This document shows positions 1-8,673 of a stretch of 64,000 nucleotides of DNA, piece after piece. The stretch covers positions 241,171 through 305,170 of the forward strand of contig NZ_JAUSWN010000001.1 of assembly GCF_030815255.1 (NCBI RefSeq), read 5' to 3'. Each line of letters starts with the position of its first letter. Position 1 is the first letter of the stretch. The notes below the pieces were generated by a model. That model did no database searches and was not told the DNA's origin. It saw nothing but the letters and a program-made list of their open reading frames with translations. Source of the stretch: Hathewaya limosa. GTDB taxonomy: Bacteria > Bacillota > Clostridia > Clostridiales > Clostridiaceae. The position numbers and the translations under genes are program-made.

Positions 1-471
1 AAAAGAAAAGATAAAATTATTTTTTCAAAGTCTTATTTGGAAAATGGTCAAATAATTATTGTAAATAAAAATTCTAGTATAAAAAATAAAAAGGACTTAA
101 AAGATAAAGTAGTTGGAGTTCAAATGGGAAGTAGTAGTGATACAGCATTAAATAAAAATAAAGAAGTTTTAAATAATATCAAAGAAATTAAGAAATATGG
201 GAAAAATACAGAAGCATTAATGGATTTATCAGCAAATAGAATAAAGGCTGTTGTAGTGGATGAAGTAGTAGGAAGATATTATATTTCTAAAAGATCTAAT
301 GAATATAAAGTTTTGGCAGATAATTTTGGTGAAGAAGAATATGGTATTGGTTTTAGAAAGAAAGATATACAGTTAAAAAATAAAATAGATGAATGTTTAG
401 ACAAAATGAAAAAAGATGGTACTATGAATAAGATTTTGAAAAAATGGTTTGGAAAAAACGTAGAAAAATAA
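1..471 (+). CDS. Amino acid ABC transporter substrate-binding protein (5'-truncated by window)
   Basis: C-terminal 156 residues of a family 3 periplasmic-type binding protein. It would be a lipid-anchored extracytoplasmic protein that captures a polar amino acid and delivers it to the permease encoded next. The frame is open from base 1, so the beginning, with the signal peptide, lies outside the window; a TTG at 37 is not a credible start. The stretch from KDLKDKVVGVQMGSSSD through the A-V-V-V-D-E-V segment and the final KWFGK follows the family pattern of the second lobe. It is followed after 12 bases by a permease and then an ATPase, which gives the complete transporter order. The exact substrate (glutamine, cystine, arginine or other) cannot be read from this fragment. 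Confidence 0.9.
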   Translation, partial: KRKDKIIFSKSYLENGQIIIVNKNSSIKNKKDLKDKVVGVQMGSSSDTALNKNKEVLNNIKEIKKYGKNTEALMDLSANRIKAVVVDEVVGRYYISKRSNEYKVLADNFGEEEYGIGFRKKDIQLKNKIDECLDKMKKDGTMNKILKKWFGKNVEK

Positions 472-483
472 GGAGAGCAATAT

Positions 484-1122
484 ATGGATTTTATAAATAT
501 AACCTCATATATATTAGAAGGATTAAATACAACTATAATAATTTACTTTTTCACCTTAGTATTAGCTATGCCATTAGGGCTGTTATGTGCTATGGGTAAA
601 TCTACAGGAAATAAGATAATAAATTTTATTTTAGATCTTTATACATGGGTTTTTAGAGGAACTCCGTTACTTCTTCAATTAGTATTTATATACTTTGGAT
701 TAGGAAATATAGGGATAACTTTTACACCATTTGTAGCAGCAGTTTTAACTTTTACTCTGAATTATGGAGCATATTTTACTGAAATATTTAGAGGTGGAAT
801 TGAATCTATCGATGAGGGGCAAAAAGAGGCAGCTTTTGTATTAGGATTTAATAAAATACAATGTTTCTTTAAAATTATACTTCCTCAAAGCTTTAAAAGA
901 GTATTACCGTCTTTAAGCAATGAAGCTATAAATTTAATAAAAGATACAGCATTGGTGTCTACCATAGGAATGGGTGATATGTTAAGAAATGCCAAAGAAA
1001 TTGTAACTAGAGATTTTGATATTATGCCACTATTTATTGCAGGAATTATATATTTAGTTTTAACATTTATTATGGTGCGTTTTTTCAAAAAACTAGAGAA
1101 AAAATACTCTTATTTAAACTAG
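484..1122 (+). CDS. Polar amino acid ABC transporter permease (HisM/GlnP type)
   Basis: Inner-membrane permease of 212 residues, the usual length for this family, with about five hydrophobic segments. The N-terminal segment begins near residue 12. The cytoplasmic coupling loop (EAAFVLGFNKIQCFFKIILPQ, roughly residues 116-136) carries the EAA-G-I-LP signature that docks on the ATPase. It is preceded by GGAGAG at about 472-477 with good spacing to ATG 484. It sits between the binding protein and the ATP-binding protein, so the three genes form one operon for uptake of a polar amino acid. The substrate is not determined. Confidence 0.93.
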   Translation: MDFINITSYILEGLNTTIIIYFFTLVLAMPLGLLCAMGKSTGNKIINFILDLYTWVFRGTPLLLQLVFIYFGLGNIGITFTPFVAAVLTFTLNYGAYFTEIFRGGIESIDEGQKEAAFVLGFNKIQCFFKIILPQSFKRVLPSLSNEAINLIKDTALVSTIGMGDMLRNAKEIVTRDFDIMPLFIAGIIYLVLTFIMVRFFKKLEKKYSYLN

Positions 1123-1135
1123 GAGGAATATGAAT

Positions 1136-1903
1136 ATGAATGAAAATAATATATTAGAGGTTAAAAATTTAGAAAAGTTTTATGGAGAAAATCAAATATT
1201 ATTTGATATTAATTTTTCTATAAAAAAAGGGGAAGTGGTATCTATAATAGGACCATCAGGTTCAGGAAAAAGTACTTTTTTAAGAACTTTAATTAGTCTT
1301 GAAGAGATACAAAATGGAACACTCCTATATGAAGGTAAAGAAGTTTTAAAAAAAGATAAAAATAATAATAAATTTTTTAAAGATGTTAACTTTTTTAAAG
1401 AAAGTTATAAACATATGGGTATGGTATTTCAAAATTTCAATTTATTTCCTCATAAAACAGTATTGGAAAACATTATTTTAGCACCAATAGAGGTTAAAGG
1501 TGAAAGTAAAAATAATGCAATAGAGAATGCTAAAAAACTTTTAGATAAAGTAGGTCTTTTAGATAAAAAAGATGTTTATCCTTCTTCATTATCGGGAGGA
1601 CAAAAACAAAGAGTGGCAATAGCTAGAACCTTAGCAATGAATCCAGATATAATTTTATTTGATGAGCCAACATCTGCATTAGATCCAGAAATGGTTGGAG
1701 AAGTTCTAAAGGTAATAAAAGAATTAAGTGAAGAAAAAATAACAATGATTATAGTTACACATGAAATGAATTTTGCAAGAGATATATCTTCTAAAATAAT
1801 TTTTATGGATCAGGGAAAAATAATAGAAAAAGGTAGTTCAAAAGATATATTTATTAGAAGTAAGAATTTAAGAATCAGAGAATTTTTAAAACTTGTAGAT
1901 TAA
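1136..1903 (+). CDS. Polar amino acid ABC transporter ATP-binding protein (GlnQ type)
   Basis: Cytoplasmic ATPase that powers the permease encoded upstream. It shows Walker A (GPSGSGKST), the Q-loop (MVFQNFNLFPH), the signature LSGGQKQRVAIAR, Walker B (IILFDEPTSALDPE) and the switch histidine (VTHEMNFA). I place the start at ATG 1136 because AGGAGG at 1121-1126 is only 3 bases from the in-frame ATG at 1130 but 9 bases from 1136; the upstream start would add two residues. The length of 255 residues is slightly above the usual 240-250, owing to a lysine-rich insertion after the Walker A region (around KKDKNNNKFFK). It is the last gene of the operon and is followed by a hairpin. Confidence 0.93.
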   Translation: MNENNILEVKNLEKFYGENQILFDINFSIKKGEVVSIIGPSGSGKSTFLRTLISLEEIQNGTLLYEGKEVLKKDKNNNKFFKDVNFFKESYKHMGMVFQNFNLFPHKTVLENIILAPIEVKGESKNNAIENAKKLLDKVGLLDKKDVYPSSLSGGQKQRVAIARTLAMNPDIILFDEPTSALDPEMVGEVLKVIKELSEEKITMIIVTHEMNFARDISSKIIFMDQGKIIEKGSSKDIFIRSKNLRIREFLKLVD

Positions 1904-1929
1904 AGTAATTATTTTACGAAATTTTTGAG

Positions 1930-1952
1930 GCTTATGTAAATTTTACATAAGC
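1930..1952 (+). terminator. Rho-independent-type hairpin after amino acid ABC operon
   Basis: A perfect 10-bp inverted repeat, GCTTATGTAA with TTACATAAGC, has a 3-base loop and ends 49 bases after the ATPase stop. The following tract (TAATTTTACTTTT) is only moderately T-rich, so termination may be incomplete. The remainder of the gap up to the tkt ribosome binding site is AT-rich, and I see no other gene in it. Confidence 0.65.
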
Positions 1953-2168
1953 TAATTTTACTTTTGATATTTTAAAAAGTAAAAAAACTTAAATGTTATG
2001 TATCATTTTAGTAAAAAAACAGAAAAAATGTAGCGTAATAATTTAAATATGATACTCTAATAATACAAAATGAATGAATTGTTTGTAAAAATATTTAGGA
2101 ATTATGTGTAATATATAACTTTAAATTAAAATAATTATGATAAATTAAATAAAAGTATCATTAAATGG

Positions 2169-2197
2169 TAGATATATTTTCTAAGGTGTTTTATAAT
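2169..2197 (+). promoter_or_regulatory. Possible tkt promoter
   Basis: TAGATA (2169-2174) and TATAAT (2192-2197) are 17 bases apart, about 80 bases before the transketolase start. The -10 box is perfect and the -35 box is poor, so this is a weak assignment. Confidence 0.35.
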
Positions 2198-2276
2198 AAC
2201 TTTGGGAATATTTTTATATTGAAGGTAAGTAATGAACAGAAAAATAATATACCATTAAACAATGGGAGGTAAAATC

Positions 2277-4253
2277 ATGAATATTAACGAAGCAGTTATT
2301 AAATCTATAAGAATGCTTTCAGTAGAGGCTATAGAAAAAGCAAATTCAGGTCATCCAGGATTACCACTAGGTGCAGCGCCAATGGCATATACATTGTGGA
2401 GTAAGGTTATGAATCACAATCCTCAAAATCCTCAATGGGAAAACAGAGATAGATTTGTACTTTCAGCAGGTCATGGTTCAGCTTTATTATATTCTTTACT
2501 TCATACTTTTGGATATGATCTTTCAATAGAAGATCTTAAGAATTTTAGACAATGGGGAAGTAAGACACCAGGACACCCAGAGTATGGTCATACAGTAGGA
2601 GTTGAAGTTACTACAGGACCTTTAGGTCAAGGTATAGCTAATGGAGTAGGTATGGCTATGGCAGAGGCTCATTTAGCTTCTAAATTTAATAAAGAAGGAT
2701 TTAATGTAGTAGATCATTATACATATGTGTTAGCAGGAGACGGATGTATGATGGAAGGTGTAGCTTCAGAGGCTGCTTCACTTGCAGGGACTTTAGGATT
2801 AGATAAGTTAGTAGTACTTTATGATTCTAATAATATATCAATAGAAGGTAAGACAGATATTGCATTTAGGGAAGATGTAGCTAAAAGATTTGAAGCTTAC
2901 GGCTGGAATGTTTTAAAAGTAGAAGATGGAAATAATATTGAAGATATAGAGAAGGCTATTAAGGAAGCTAAAGAAAATGGTGAAAAACCAAGCTTAGTTG
3001 TTATAAATACAACTATAGGTTATGGTGCACCAAAACAAGGAACTTCAGGAGTACATGGTTCTCCGTTAGGGGCCGAAGGTATAGAATCTATTAAAAAATT
3101 CTTCGATTGGAAAGAAGAAGATTTTACAGAACCAGCAGAAGTTAAAAACTTTACTGAAGAAATGAAAAAAGCAGGTTTGGAAAAAGAAGAAGCTTGGAAC
3201 AAGTTATTTAAAGAATATAGAAATGCTTATCCAGAACTTGCAAAAGAATGGGATAAAGATTTTGGTGATGAAGAATTAAACCTTGAAGATATGGAAGAGT
3301 TATGGAACTATGAATCAGCTGTTGCAACAAGAGCTGCATCAGGTACTATTATAAATAAATTAACAAAAATTATTCCAAATTTATTTGGTGGTTCTGCAGA
3401 CTTAGCACCATCTAATAATACTAACATGAAAGAAATGGGCGAATTCTCCAAAGAAGATAGAACTGGTTCTAATATCCATTTTGGTGTTAGAGAACATGCT
3501 ATGGCAGCTATAGGTAATGCTATTATTCTTCATGGTGGATTAAGAAGTTTTGTTGCTACTTTCTTTGTATTCTCTGATTATATGAAGGGTGCTATGAGAC
3601 TATCTGCTTTAATGAAATTACCATTAATTTATATATTAACTCATGATAGTATTGGTGTTGGAGAAGATGGACCAACTCATGAACCAATTGAGCAGTTAGC
3701 TGCAGCAAGAAGTATTCCTAACTTTACAACATTTAGGCCAGCTGATGCAAGAGAAACTACAGCAGGATGGGTATCAGCATTACAACGTAAAACTTCACCA
3801 ACAGGCTTAATATTATCTAGACAGAAGTTGCCATTATTGGAGGGCTCAGGCAAGGAAGCTCTAAAAGGTGCTTATGTGCTAAAAGAAAGTGAAAAAGAAA
3901 CTCCAGATATAATTTTAATGGCTTCAGGTTCAGAAGTACAATTAATTGTAGAAGCTGAAAAAGTATTAAGAGAAAAAGGTATAAGTGCAAGAGTAATTAG
4001 TATGCCATCATGGGAAATATTTGAGGAACAAGGAGAAGAATACAAAGAAAAACTTCTACCTAATAGTGTAAGAAATAGAGTAGCAGTAGAAGCTGCATCA
4101 TCTATGGGATGGCATAAATATGTAGGATTAGATGGAGAAATTATATCTTTAGATACATTTGGTGCTTCTGCCCCAGGAAATACATTATTTAAAGAATTTG
4201 GATTTACAGTAGAAAATGTTGTAGAAAAATCATTAAAAGTTTTAAATAAATAG
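2277..4253 (+). CDS. tkt: Transketolase
   Basis: Thiamine-diphosphate enzyme of the non-oxidative pentose phosphate pathway. It moves two-carbon ketol units between sugar phosphates in the cytoplasm. The thiamine-diphosphate motif starts with GDGCMMEG and closes with the NN of YDSNN about 30 residues later. Other family signatures are SAGHGSALLYSLLH, the GVREHAM segment with the catalytic glutamate, and LTHDSIGVGEDGPTHEP. The length of 658 residues is normal for a full-length single-chain enzyme. I start at ATG 2277 because GGGAGG at 2264-2269 lies 7 bases before it; the ATG at 2262 overlaps that site. It is a single-gene unit bounded by hairpins. No other pentose-phosphate gene is adjacent. 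Confidence 0.97.
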   Translation: MNINEAVIKSIRMLSVEAIEKANSGHPGLPLGAAPMAYTLWSKVMNHNPQNPQWENRDRFVLSAGHGSALLYSLLHTFGYDLSIEDLKNFRQWGSKTPGHPEYGHTVGVEVTTGPLGQGIANGVGMAMAEAHLASKFNKEGFNVVDHYTYVLAGDGCMMEGVASEAASLAGTLGLDKLVVLYDSNNISIEGKTDIAFREDVAKRFEAYGWNVLKVEDGNNIEDIEKAIKEAKENGEKPSLVVINTTIGYGAPKQGTSGVHGSPLGAEGIESIKKFFDWKEEDFTEPAEVKNFTEEMKKAGLEKEEAWNKLFKEYRNAYPELAKEWDKDFGDEELNLEDMEELWNYESAVATRAASGTIINKLTKIIPNLFGGSADLAPSNNTNMKEMGEFSKEDRTGSNIHFGVREHAMAAIGNAIILHGGLRSFVATFFVFSDYMKGAMRLSALMKLPLIYILTHDSIGVGEDGPTHEPIEQLAAARSIPNFTTFRPADARETTAGWVSALQRKTSPTGLILSRQKLPLLEGSGKEALKGAYVLKESEKETPDIILMASGSEVQLIVEAEKVLREKGISARVISMPSWEIFEEQGEEYKEKLLPNSVRNRVAVEAASSMGWHKYVGLDGEIISLDTFGASAPGNTLFKEFGFTVENVVEKSLKVLNK

Positions 4254-4263
4254 TTTTAAAATT

Positions 4264-4316
4264 AAAAGAGAGTGTAAAAAAAGATATTTTTAGGGTATCT
4301 TTTAATACTCTCTTTT
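4264..4316 (+). terminator. tkt terminator
   Basis: AAAAGAGAGT at 4264-4273 pairs with ACTCTCTTTT at 4307-4316. The arms continue inward through AAAGATA and TATCTTT, and a T-rich run follows. It lies 11 bases after the tkt stop. Confidence 0.85.
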
Positions 4317-4384
4317 ATATTTTTGTAATAAAAGGTTTACTTATAAAGAAATTTATATTATTATAAACTTTAAATAGTTTAATT

Positions 4385-4456
4385 ATACTCATATATATTT
4401 GACGATACGGGTCAAATGTTTCTACAAGATAGCCATAAACCATCTGACTATGAGTA
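4385..4456 (+). ncRNA. Guanine (purine) riboswitch aptamer upstream of xpt
   Basis: This is the classic purine aptamer. The P1 arms TACTCATA and TATGAGTA enclose two hairpins, one closed by TTTGAC/GTCAAA and one by AGAT/ATCT. The conserved joining segments GTTTCTAC and CCATAAACC are present. The discriminating base in J3/1 is the C of CTGACTATGAG, which in characterised members pairs with guanine or hypoxanthine rather than adenine. A TTTACT-17-TATTAT promoter lies just upstream (4336-4364). Control of a purine salvage gene by guanine fits this specificity. Confidence 0.94.
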
Positions 4457-4469
4457 AGTAATTAAAGTA

Positions 4470-4491
4470 GTTATGTGTTTTTTTACATAAC
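4470..4491 (+). terminator. Expression platform hairpin of the guanine riboswitch
   Basis: GTTATGT (4470-4476) pairs with ACATAAC (4485-4491) around a T-rich loop, and TTCCTT follows. It lies 14 bases after the aptamer P1 helix, so the ligand-bound form would be expected to leave it free to form and stop transcription. The trailing T tract is short, so some translational contribution is possible. Confidence 0.7.
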
Positions 4492-4556
4492 TTCCTTATA
4501 ATTATTTACTTTGGGTATAATTTGTTAAAGTAATTAATTTGGGAAGGGATGATATA

Positions 4557-5129
4557 ATGAATTTATTAAAAGAAAAGATATTAAATGAAGGTGAAATTTT
4601 AGCAGGAAATCTATTAAAAGTAGATATGTTTTTAAATCATCAAATGGATATTAAATTATTTAATGAAATGGGAAAAGAATTTAAAGAGAGATTTAAAAAT
4701 GACGAAATAAATAAAATTTTAACAATAGAGGCATCAGGAATAGGAATAGCTTGTATTGCTGCACAATATTTTGATTATATCCCTGTAGTTTTTGCGAAAA
4801 AAGTAGCAGGTTCTAATTTAGACAAAGAATGTTATGAATCAGAAGTATTTTCTTTTACTAAGAATACAAGATATAATGTAAAAGTTAGTAAGAAATATCT
4901 TAATAAAGGAGACAAGGTTCTTATAATAGATGATTTTCTTGCTAATGGATGTGCTGCTTTAGGTCTTATTGATATAGTTAGACAAGCAGGGGCAGAGCCA
5001 GTAGGTGTAGGAATAGTAATAGAAAAAGGATTCCAAAAAGGAAGAAAAGCAATAGAAGATGTAGGAGTGAAAGTTGAATCATTGGCCATTTTAGAAAGTA
5101 TAGAAAATGGTAAAGTTACATTAAAATAA
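4557..5129 (+). CDS. xpt: Xanthine phosphoribosyltransferase
   Basis: Cytoplasmic purine salvage enzyme that converts xanthine (and more weakly guanine) plus PRPP to the nucleotide. The PRPP-binding loop is VLIIDDFLANGCAALGL, and TIEASGIGIACIAAQ forms the N-terminal conserved segment. With the ATG at 4557 the protein has 190 residues, the usual length of XPRTase. The longer frame beginning at TTG 4539 would read through the ribosome binding site (GGGAAGGGATG), so I reject it. The guanine aptamer immediately upstream supports the substrate class. It ends at its own terminator before the DUF402 gene. Confidence 0.96.
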   Translation: MNLLKEKILNEGEILAGNLLKVDMFLNHQMDIKLFNEMGKEFKERFKNDEINKILTIEASGIGIACIAAQYFDYIPVVFAKKVAGSNLDKECYESEVFSFTKNTRYNVKVSKKYLNKGDKVLIIDDFLANGCAALGLIDIVRQAGAEPVGVGIVIEKGFQKGRKAIEDVGVKVESLAILESIENGKVTLK

Positions 5130-5138
5130 ATTTATGAT

Positions 5139-5176
5139 AAAAAAACTTTGGTATTTTATAATATCAAGGTTTTTTA
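5139..5176 (+). terminator. xpt terminator
   Basis: AAAAAACTTTGGTATT pairs with AATATCAAGGTTTTTT, with two G-T wobbles and a short TATA-type loop, and ends in a T run. It overlaps any N-terminal extension of the next frame, which is a reason to start that gene downstream at 5194. Confidence 0.85.
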
Positions 5177-5193
5177 TACAGTTAGGAGATTTT

Positions 5194-5733
5194 ATGAAGA
5201 TTAAATATGCTGATATTATATCCTCAAGTAAAGTTATAGATAAAAAATTTAACTTTACCTTTGTTGAAAAAGATGGATTTAAAGGATATGTAGGAATATC
5301 TTATTTTACTAAAGTATCTGCTCCTAAGTTTATTACAACGCTAAATGAAAGGTATTTAATATTAGATACGGATTATATATGGATGCAATATTTTGGTGAA
5401 AAAGATGAGTATGCAACCACAGTTATGTATGATAAAAATGGTGAAATAGTTCAGTGGTATGTAGATATTTGTGAAGGAAATTTTTTAGATAGTAGAGGAA
5501 TACCTTATTTTCGTGATATGTATTTAGATATTGTATTATTACCTTCAGGAAAAATTGCTATTTTAGATGAAGATGAATTGAAGGATGCATTAGATCAAGG
5601 AGAAATTTCTAAGGAACAATTTAATAAGGCTTATAATGTTATGTACAAGGTTAAAGAGGAAATTCAAAAAGGTATAAATCCTACAATTAATCTTAGCAAG
5701 AAACATTTAAAAGAAATGATGAGACTTATTTAA
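5194..5733 (+). CDS. DUF402 family protein
   Basis: Soluble protein of 179 residues with the DUF402 (FomD-like barrel) core: ILDTDYIWMQYF, YDKNGEIVQWYVDICEG, the Y-F-R-D-M-Y-L-D-I-V-L segment and ILDEDELKDALDQGEIS. Characterised relatives are nucleotide or nucleoside-diphosphate hydrolases that use acidic metal ligands, and this copy keeps the acidic residues of those segments. The activity here is inferred, not shown. I take the ATG at 5194, which follows AGGAG (5184-5188). The longer frame from 5134 runs through the xpt terminator and encodes an implausible extension. It lies between xpt and apbE with no obvious functional tie to either. Confidence 0.85.
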   Translation: MKIKYADIISSSKVIDKKFNFTFVEKDGFKGYVGISYFTKVSAPKFITTLNERYLILDTDYIWMQYFGEKDEYATTVMYDKNGEIVQWYVDICEGNFLDSRGIPYFRDMYLDIVLLPSGKIAILDEDELKDALDQGEISKEQFNKAYNVMYKVKEEIQKGINPTINLSKKHLKEMMRLI

Positions 5734-5760
5734 AAATTTTTAAATAGGTCTTTAAAATTA

Positions 5761-5789
5761 TTAACAACACATTATTACTAGGGTATAAT
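5761..5789 (+). promoter_or_regulatory. apbE operon promoter
   Basis: TTAACA (5761-5766) and TATAAT (5784-5789) are separated by 17 bases and lie about 39 bases before the apbE start. This is a good housekeeping-type promoter by sequence. Confidence 0.7.
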
Positions 5790-5827
5790 AAAGATAAACA
5801 TTTTAGGACAAGGATGGCAAAAATAAT

Positions 5828-6868
5828 ATGAGTAAAAGAAAAAAAAAGTTGCTTTGTATTAGTTTAAGTTTTATTCTAATGTGCATAACTCTAAGTAGTT
5901 GTACAAAGTCGCAAAAGGTTTACAAAAAAGAAAGTTTTATGTTAGGTACTATAATTAGTTTGAAATATTATGGAAAAAATGGCGATAAAGCTATAGATGA
6001 GTCTATAGAAAAAATTCGTAATATTGAGAATAAAATGTCTGTTAATATAGCTAGTAGTGAAATTTGTAAAGTTAATAATAATTCAGGTAAAGAAGACATT
6101 GTGATAGGTAAAGAGAATTTATATGTTATAGAAAAAGCTTTGGAATATAGTAAACTAACAGGAGGAGCTTTTGATATAAGCATAGAGCCAGTAGTTAAAC
6201 TTTGGGGGATTGGAACGGAAAAAGCCAGGGTTCCTAAAAAAGAAGAAATAGAAGACAAATTAAAACTGGTTAATTTTAAGGATATACTTATAAAAAATAA
6301 TAAACTATTTTTAAATAGGAAAGGAATGGCTCTTGATTTAGGAGGTATAGCTAAAGGATATGCCGCAGATGAGTTAAAGAAGGTTGTACAAAAGTATAAC
6401 TTAGAAAGAGCATTTATAAACTTAGGTGGTAATTTATATATTTATGGTGGAAAAGAAAATGGTGAACCTTTGAATATAGGCATACAAGATCCCTGCGCTA
6501 AACAAGGAGAATATTTTAGTGTTTTAAAAGTTAAGAACAAGTCTGTAGTTACTTCTGGAAATTATGAAAGATATTTTATAAAGAATGGTAAAAGATATCA
6601 TCATATACTTGATCCTAAAACAGGATATCCTGCGGAAAAAGGTCTTATAAGTACTACCATAATTTCAGATAAGTCTATAGATGGAGATGCATTATCAACA
6701 TCTACATATATTTTAGGATTAGAGAAGGGAAGAAAACTTATTGAAAGTTTAAAAGGGGTTGAGGCAATTTTTGTAACAAAGGATAAAAAAGTTTATACAA
6801 CAAGGGGACTTAATAAGGAAAATTTCAACATAAGCAATAAGGAGTATACTTATGAAGAAGGGCGATAA
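5828..6868 (+). CDS. apbE: FAD:protein FMN transferase (lipoprotein)
   Basis: Mg-dependent flavin transferase. It cleaves FAD and links FMN through a phosphoester bond to a threonine of target proteins, here most likely RnfG and RnfD. A lipoprotein signal peptide ends at the lipobox LSSC (Cys near residue 25), which places it on the outer face of the membrane. Family motifs are ALDLGGIAKGYAAD, the GGNLY segment, HHILDPKTGYPAEKG and the metal- and FAD-binding DALSTSTYILGLEKG. The length of 346 residues is typical. It starts a three-gene operon that converges on the rnf operon, matching the need of that complex for covalent FMN. It overlaps the next gene by 17 bases. Confidence 0.95.
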   Translation: MSKRKKKLLCISLSFILMCITLSSCTKSQKVYKKESFMLGTIISLKYYGKNGDKAIDESIEKIRNIENKMSVNIASSEICKVNNNSGKEDIVIGKENLYVIEKALEYSKLTGGAFDISIEPVVKLWGIGTEKARVPKKEEIEDKLKLVNFKDILIKNNKLFLNRKGMALDLGGIAKGYAADELKKVVQKYNLERAFINLGGNLYIYGGKENGEPLNIGIQDPCAKQGEYFSVLKVKNKSVVTSGNYERYFIKNGKRYHHILDPKTGYPAEKGLISTTIISDKSIDGDALSTSTYILGLEKGRKLIESLKGVEAIFVTKDKKVYTTRGLNKENFNISNKEYTYEEGR

Positions 6869-7235
6869 GTTTGTTTTATGTTTAGTTATTATAGTTTTTC
6901 TATTTAGTCTTGGTTCTATAGTCTTTTATTTTATAAGCGGAAAAGATCAAAAAGTAATAGCAGAAGTTTATAAAGAAGGCAAAGTTATTTACAAGATTGA
7001 TTTAGCCACTGTTAATAAACCTGAAGAATTTAAAGTGAAGGTAGGAAAAGAGGAATTTAACAGTATATTAATAGAAAAAGGAAGAATACGATTTAATGAT
7101 GCAACCTGTCATGATAAAGTATGTGTGAGATCAGGATGGCTTTCGAAAAAAGGAGAAATGGCTGTATGTCTTCCACATAAAATTTATATTAAAATTATAG
7201 GGGAAAAGGTAGAAGTGGATGAAGTAACATTTTAA
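6852..7235 (+). CDS. NusG domain II-like secreted protein
   Basis: Small protein of 127 residues with one N-terminal membrane segment (residues about 7-27, LCLVIIVFLFSLGSIVFYF) and an extracytoplasmic NusG-II-type domain. The conserved part is DATCHDKVCVRSGWLSKKGE followed by CLPHKIYIKI, with three cysteines that could pair or bind something. The start ATG 6852 follows AAGGAG and overlaps the end of apbE, so translation is coupled. This family is commonly found beside apbE and a Gx-type membrane protein. Its function is not known; a role around extracytoplasmic flavinylation or electron transfer is only suggested by the context. Confidence 0.85.
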   Translation: MKKGDKFVLCLVIIVFLFSLGSIVFYFISGKDQKVIAEVYKEGKVIYKIDLATVNKPEEFKVKVGKEEFNSILIEKGRIRFNDATCHDKVCVRSGWLSKKGEMAVCLPHKIYIKIIGEKVEVDEVTF

Positions 7236-7250
7236 GGTTGGTGGATAAAA

Positions 7251-7757
7251 TTGAAAAAAACTAAAAAACTATTAATTTTAAGCATGATGTTAGGGATGGC
7301 TCTAGTCATATATGTTATAGAATCTCAAATTCCAGTATTATTTCCTGGGATTAAATTAGGGCTAGCAAATTCTATTTCTCTTTTTGCTTTATTATGTTTT
7401 GGGTGGAAAGAAGCAATTATTATAATGGTACTTAGAACATTTTTAGGGGCTGTATTTGGAGGAAACCTATTTGGTTTCTTATTTAGCCTAAGTGGAGGAA
7501 TTTTAAGTAATATAGTAATGATTTGCTTATACAAATATTTTAAAGATGAAATTAGCATATCTTGGCTTAGTGTAGGTGGAGCAATTTTTCATAATATAGG
7601 ACAATTATTAATTGCAGCCTTTATTATTAAAGATTTTAGAATATATTTTTATCTTCCCGTATTAATGATTTCAGCTGTAATAACAGGTTATTTTATAGGA
7701 ATAGTAGTAGAATTACTTAGAAAAAGATTTTATACTATATTAAAAATAGCAAAATAA
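7251..7757 (+). CDS. Gx transporter family membrane protein
   Basis: Integral membrane protein of 168 residues with about five hydrophobic helices and the glycine-rich motifs PGIKLGLAN and LFSLSGGILSNIVM, typical of the Gx transporter family. That family is often annotated as heptaprenyl diphosphate synthase component I. The architecture resembles substrate-binding S components of ECF transporters. The start is TTG at 7251, preceded by a weak AAGGTTGGTGG site. It is the third gene of the apbE operon. Which compound it binds is unknown, and the prenyl synthase name should not be taken as evidence of activity. Confidence 0.8.
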   Translation: MKKTKKLLILSMMLGMALVIYVIESQIPVLFPGIKLGLANSISLFALLCFGWKEAIIIMVLRTFLGAVFGGNLFGFLFSLSGGILSNIVMICLYKYFKDEISISWLSVGGAIFHNIGQLLIAAFIIKDFRIYFYLPVLMISAVITGYFIGIVVELLRKRFYTILKIAK

Positions 7758-7762
7758 ATAAT

Positions 7763-7817
7763 AAAAAAGAGTTATCTCTGAATAGAAAAATTTTCTAATT
7801 TGAGATAACTCTTTTTA
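7763..7817. terminator. Bidirectional terminator between apbE and rnf operons
   Basis: AAAAAAGAGTTATCTC (7763-7778) pairs with GAGATAACTCTTTTT (7802-7816). A and T runs flank both sides, so it can stop transcription of the converging apbE operon (plus) and rnf operon (minus). Confidence 0.9.
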
Positions 7818-7830
7818 TTATAATAAGAGA

Positions 7831-8658
7831 TTATTGAATAGGTACCTTTGGACTTACTTTTCCGAAAGGTTTTATTATTTTAACAGGACACTTTTCAACA
7901 CAAGTCATGCAAAGCTTACATTTATCTTGATCTATAACAGGTAAATTATTTTCGATAACAATAGCTTTCTCAGGACATACTCTAGCACATACTCCACATC
8001 CCATACAACCAGATGCACAGACATCCTTAACAGCTTTAAGTTTTTCACTAGAATTACATTGAACTCTAATAATTTCAGATTGAGGTTTTAGATCTATAAG
8101 ATGTTTAGGACATGCTTTACTACATGCACCACAACCTGTACATTTTTCTTCATCTACTACAGCTACACCATCTATTATATGGATAGCATCAAATTTACAT
8201 GCATTAACACAAGAACCTAAACCTAAGCAGCCAGATGAACAAGATTTATTACCACCACCAGGAATTACTGCTGCTTCTGTACAAGACATATTGCCATAAT
8301 AAATCCCTGACTTTTTAGCTTTATCACAAGTTCCAGCACATTTAACAAAAGCCTTAATAGGTTCAGAGGCCTCTACATCTACACCTAAAACTTCACCTAT
8401 TTTTTCAGCAGCACCAGCACCAGCAACTACACAACCATTTGCAGGGGCTTTACCTTCTACTACAGCTTGTGCAAAAGCATCACAACCAGCATATCCACAA
8501 CCACCACAGTTGGCACCAGGTAAACAATCTCTAACTAATGGAACTCTTTCATCAACCTCTACATGGAACTTTTTAGAGGCATATCCTAATACAATACCAA
8601 ATATTAATCCTAATCCTCCTAAACTTAAGACGGGATAAAGAATTGAAGTTATTTCCAT
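7831..8658 (-). CDS. rnfB: Rnf complex subunit RnfB (polyferredoxin)
   Basis: Electron-entry subunit of the Rnf complex, which couples ferredoxin oxidation and NAD+ reduction to ion pumping. One N-terminal membrane helix (residues about 7-25) anchors it. Next comes the DUF-type cluster motif CLPGANCGGCGYAGCDAFA near residues 44-62. Several ferredoxin repeats follow, such as CTGCGACSKACP, CMGCGVCARVCP and CKLCMTCVEKCP. At 275 residues it is the long clostridial form with extra clusters, not the shorter proteobacterial form. It is the last gene of rnfCDGEAB and lies 15 bases after rnfA. Confidence 0.96.
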   Translation of the reverse strand: MEITSILYPVLSLGGLGLIFGIVLGYASKKFHVEVDERVPLVRDCLPGANCGGCGYAGCDAFAQAVVEGKAPANGCVVAGAGAAEKIGEVLGVDVEASEPIKAFVKCAGTCDKAKKSGIYYGNMSCTEAAVIPGGGNKSCSSGCLGLGSCVNACKFDAIHIIDGVAVVDEEKCTGCGACSKACPKHLIDLKPQSEIIRVQCNSSEKLKAVKDVCASGCMGCGVCARVCPEKAIVIENNLPVIDQDKCKLCMTCVEKCPVKIIKPFGKVSPKVPIQ

Positions 8659-8673
8659 TTAAATATACCTCCC

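Noticed and set aside
5134..5193. N-terminal extension of the DUF402 protein
   Set aside because: The extension would be encoded by the xpt terminator hairpin and crosses the real ribosome binding site at 5184-5188.
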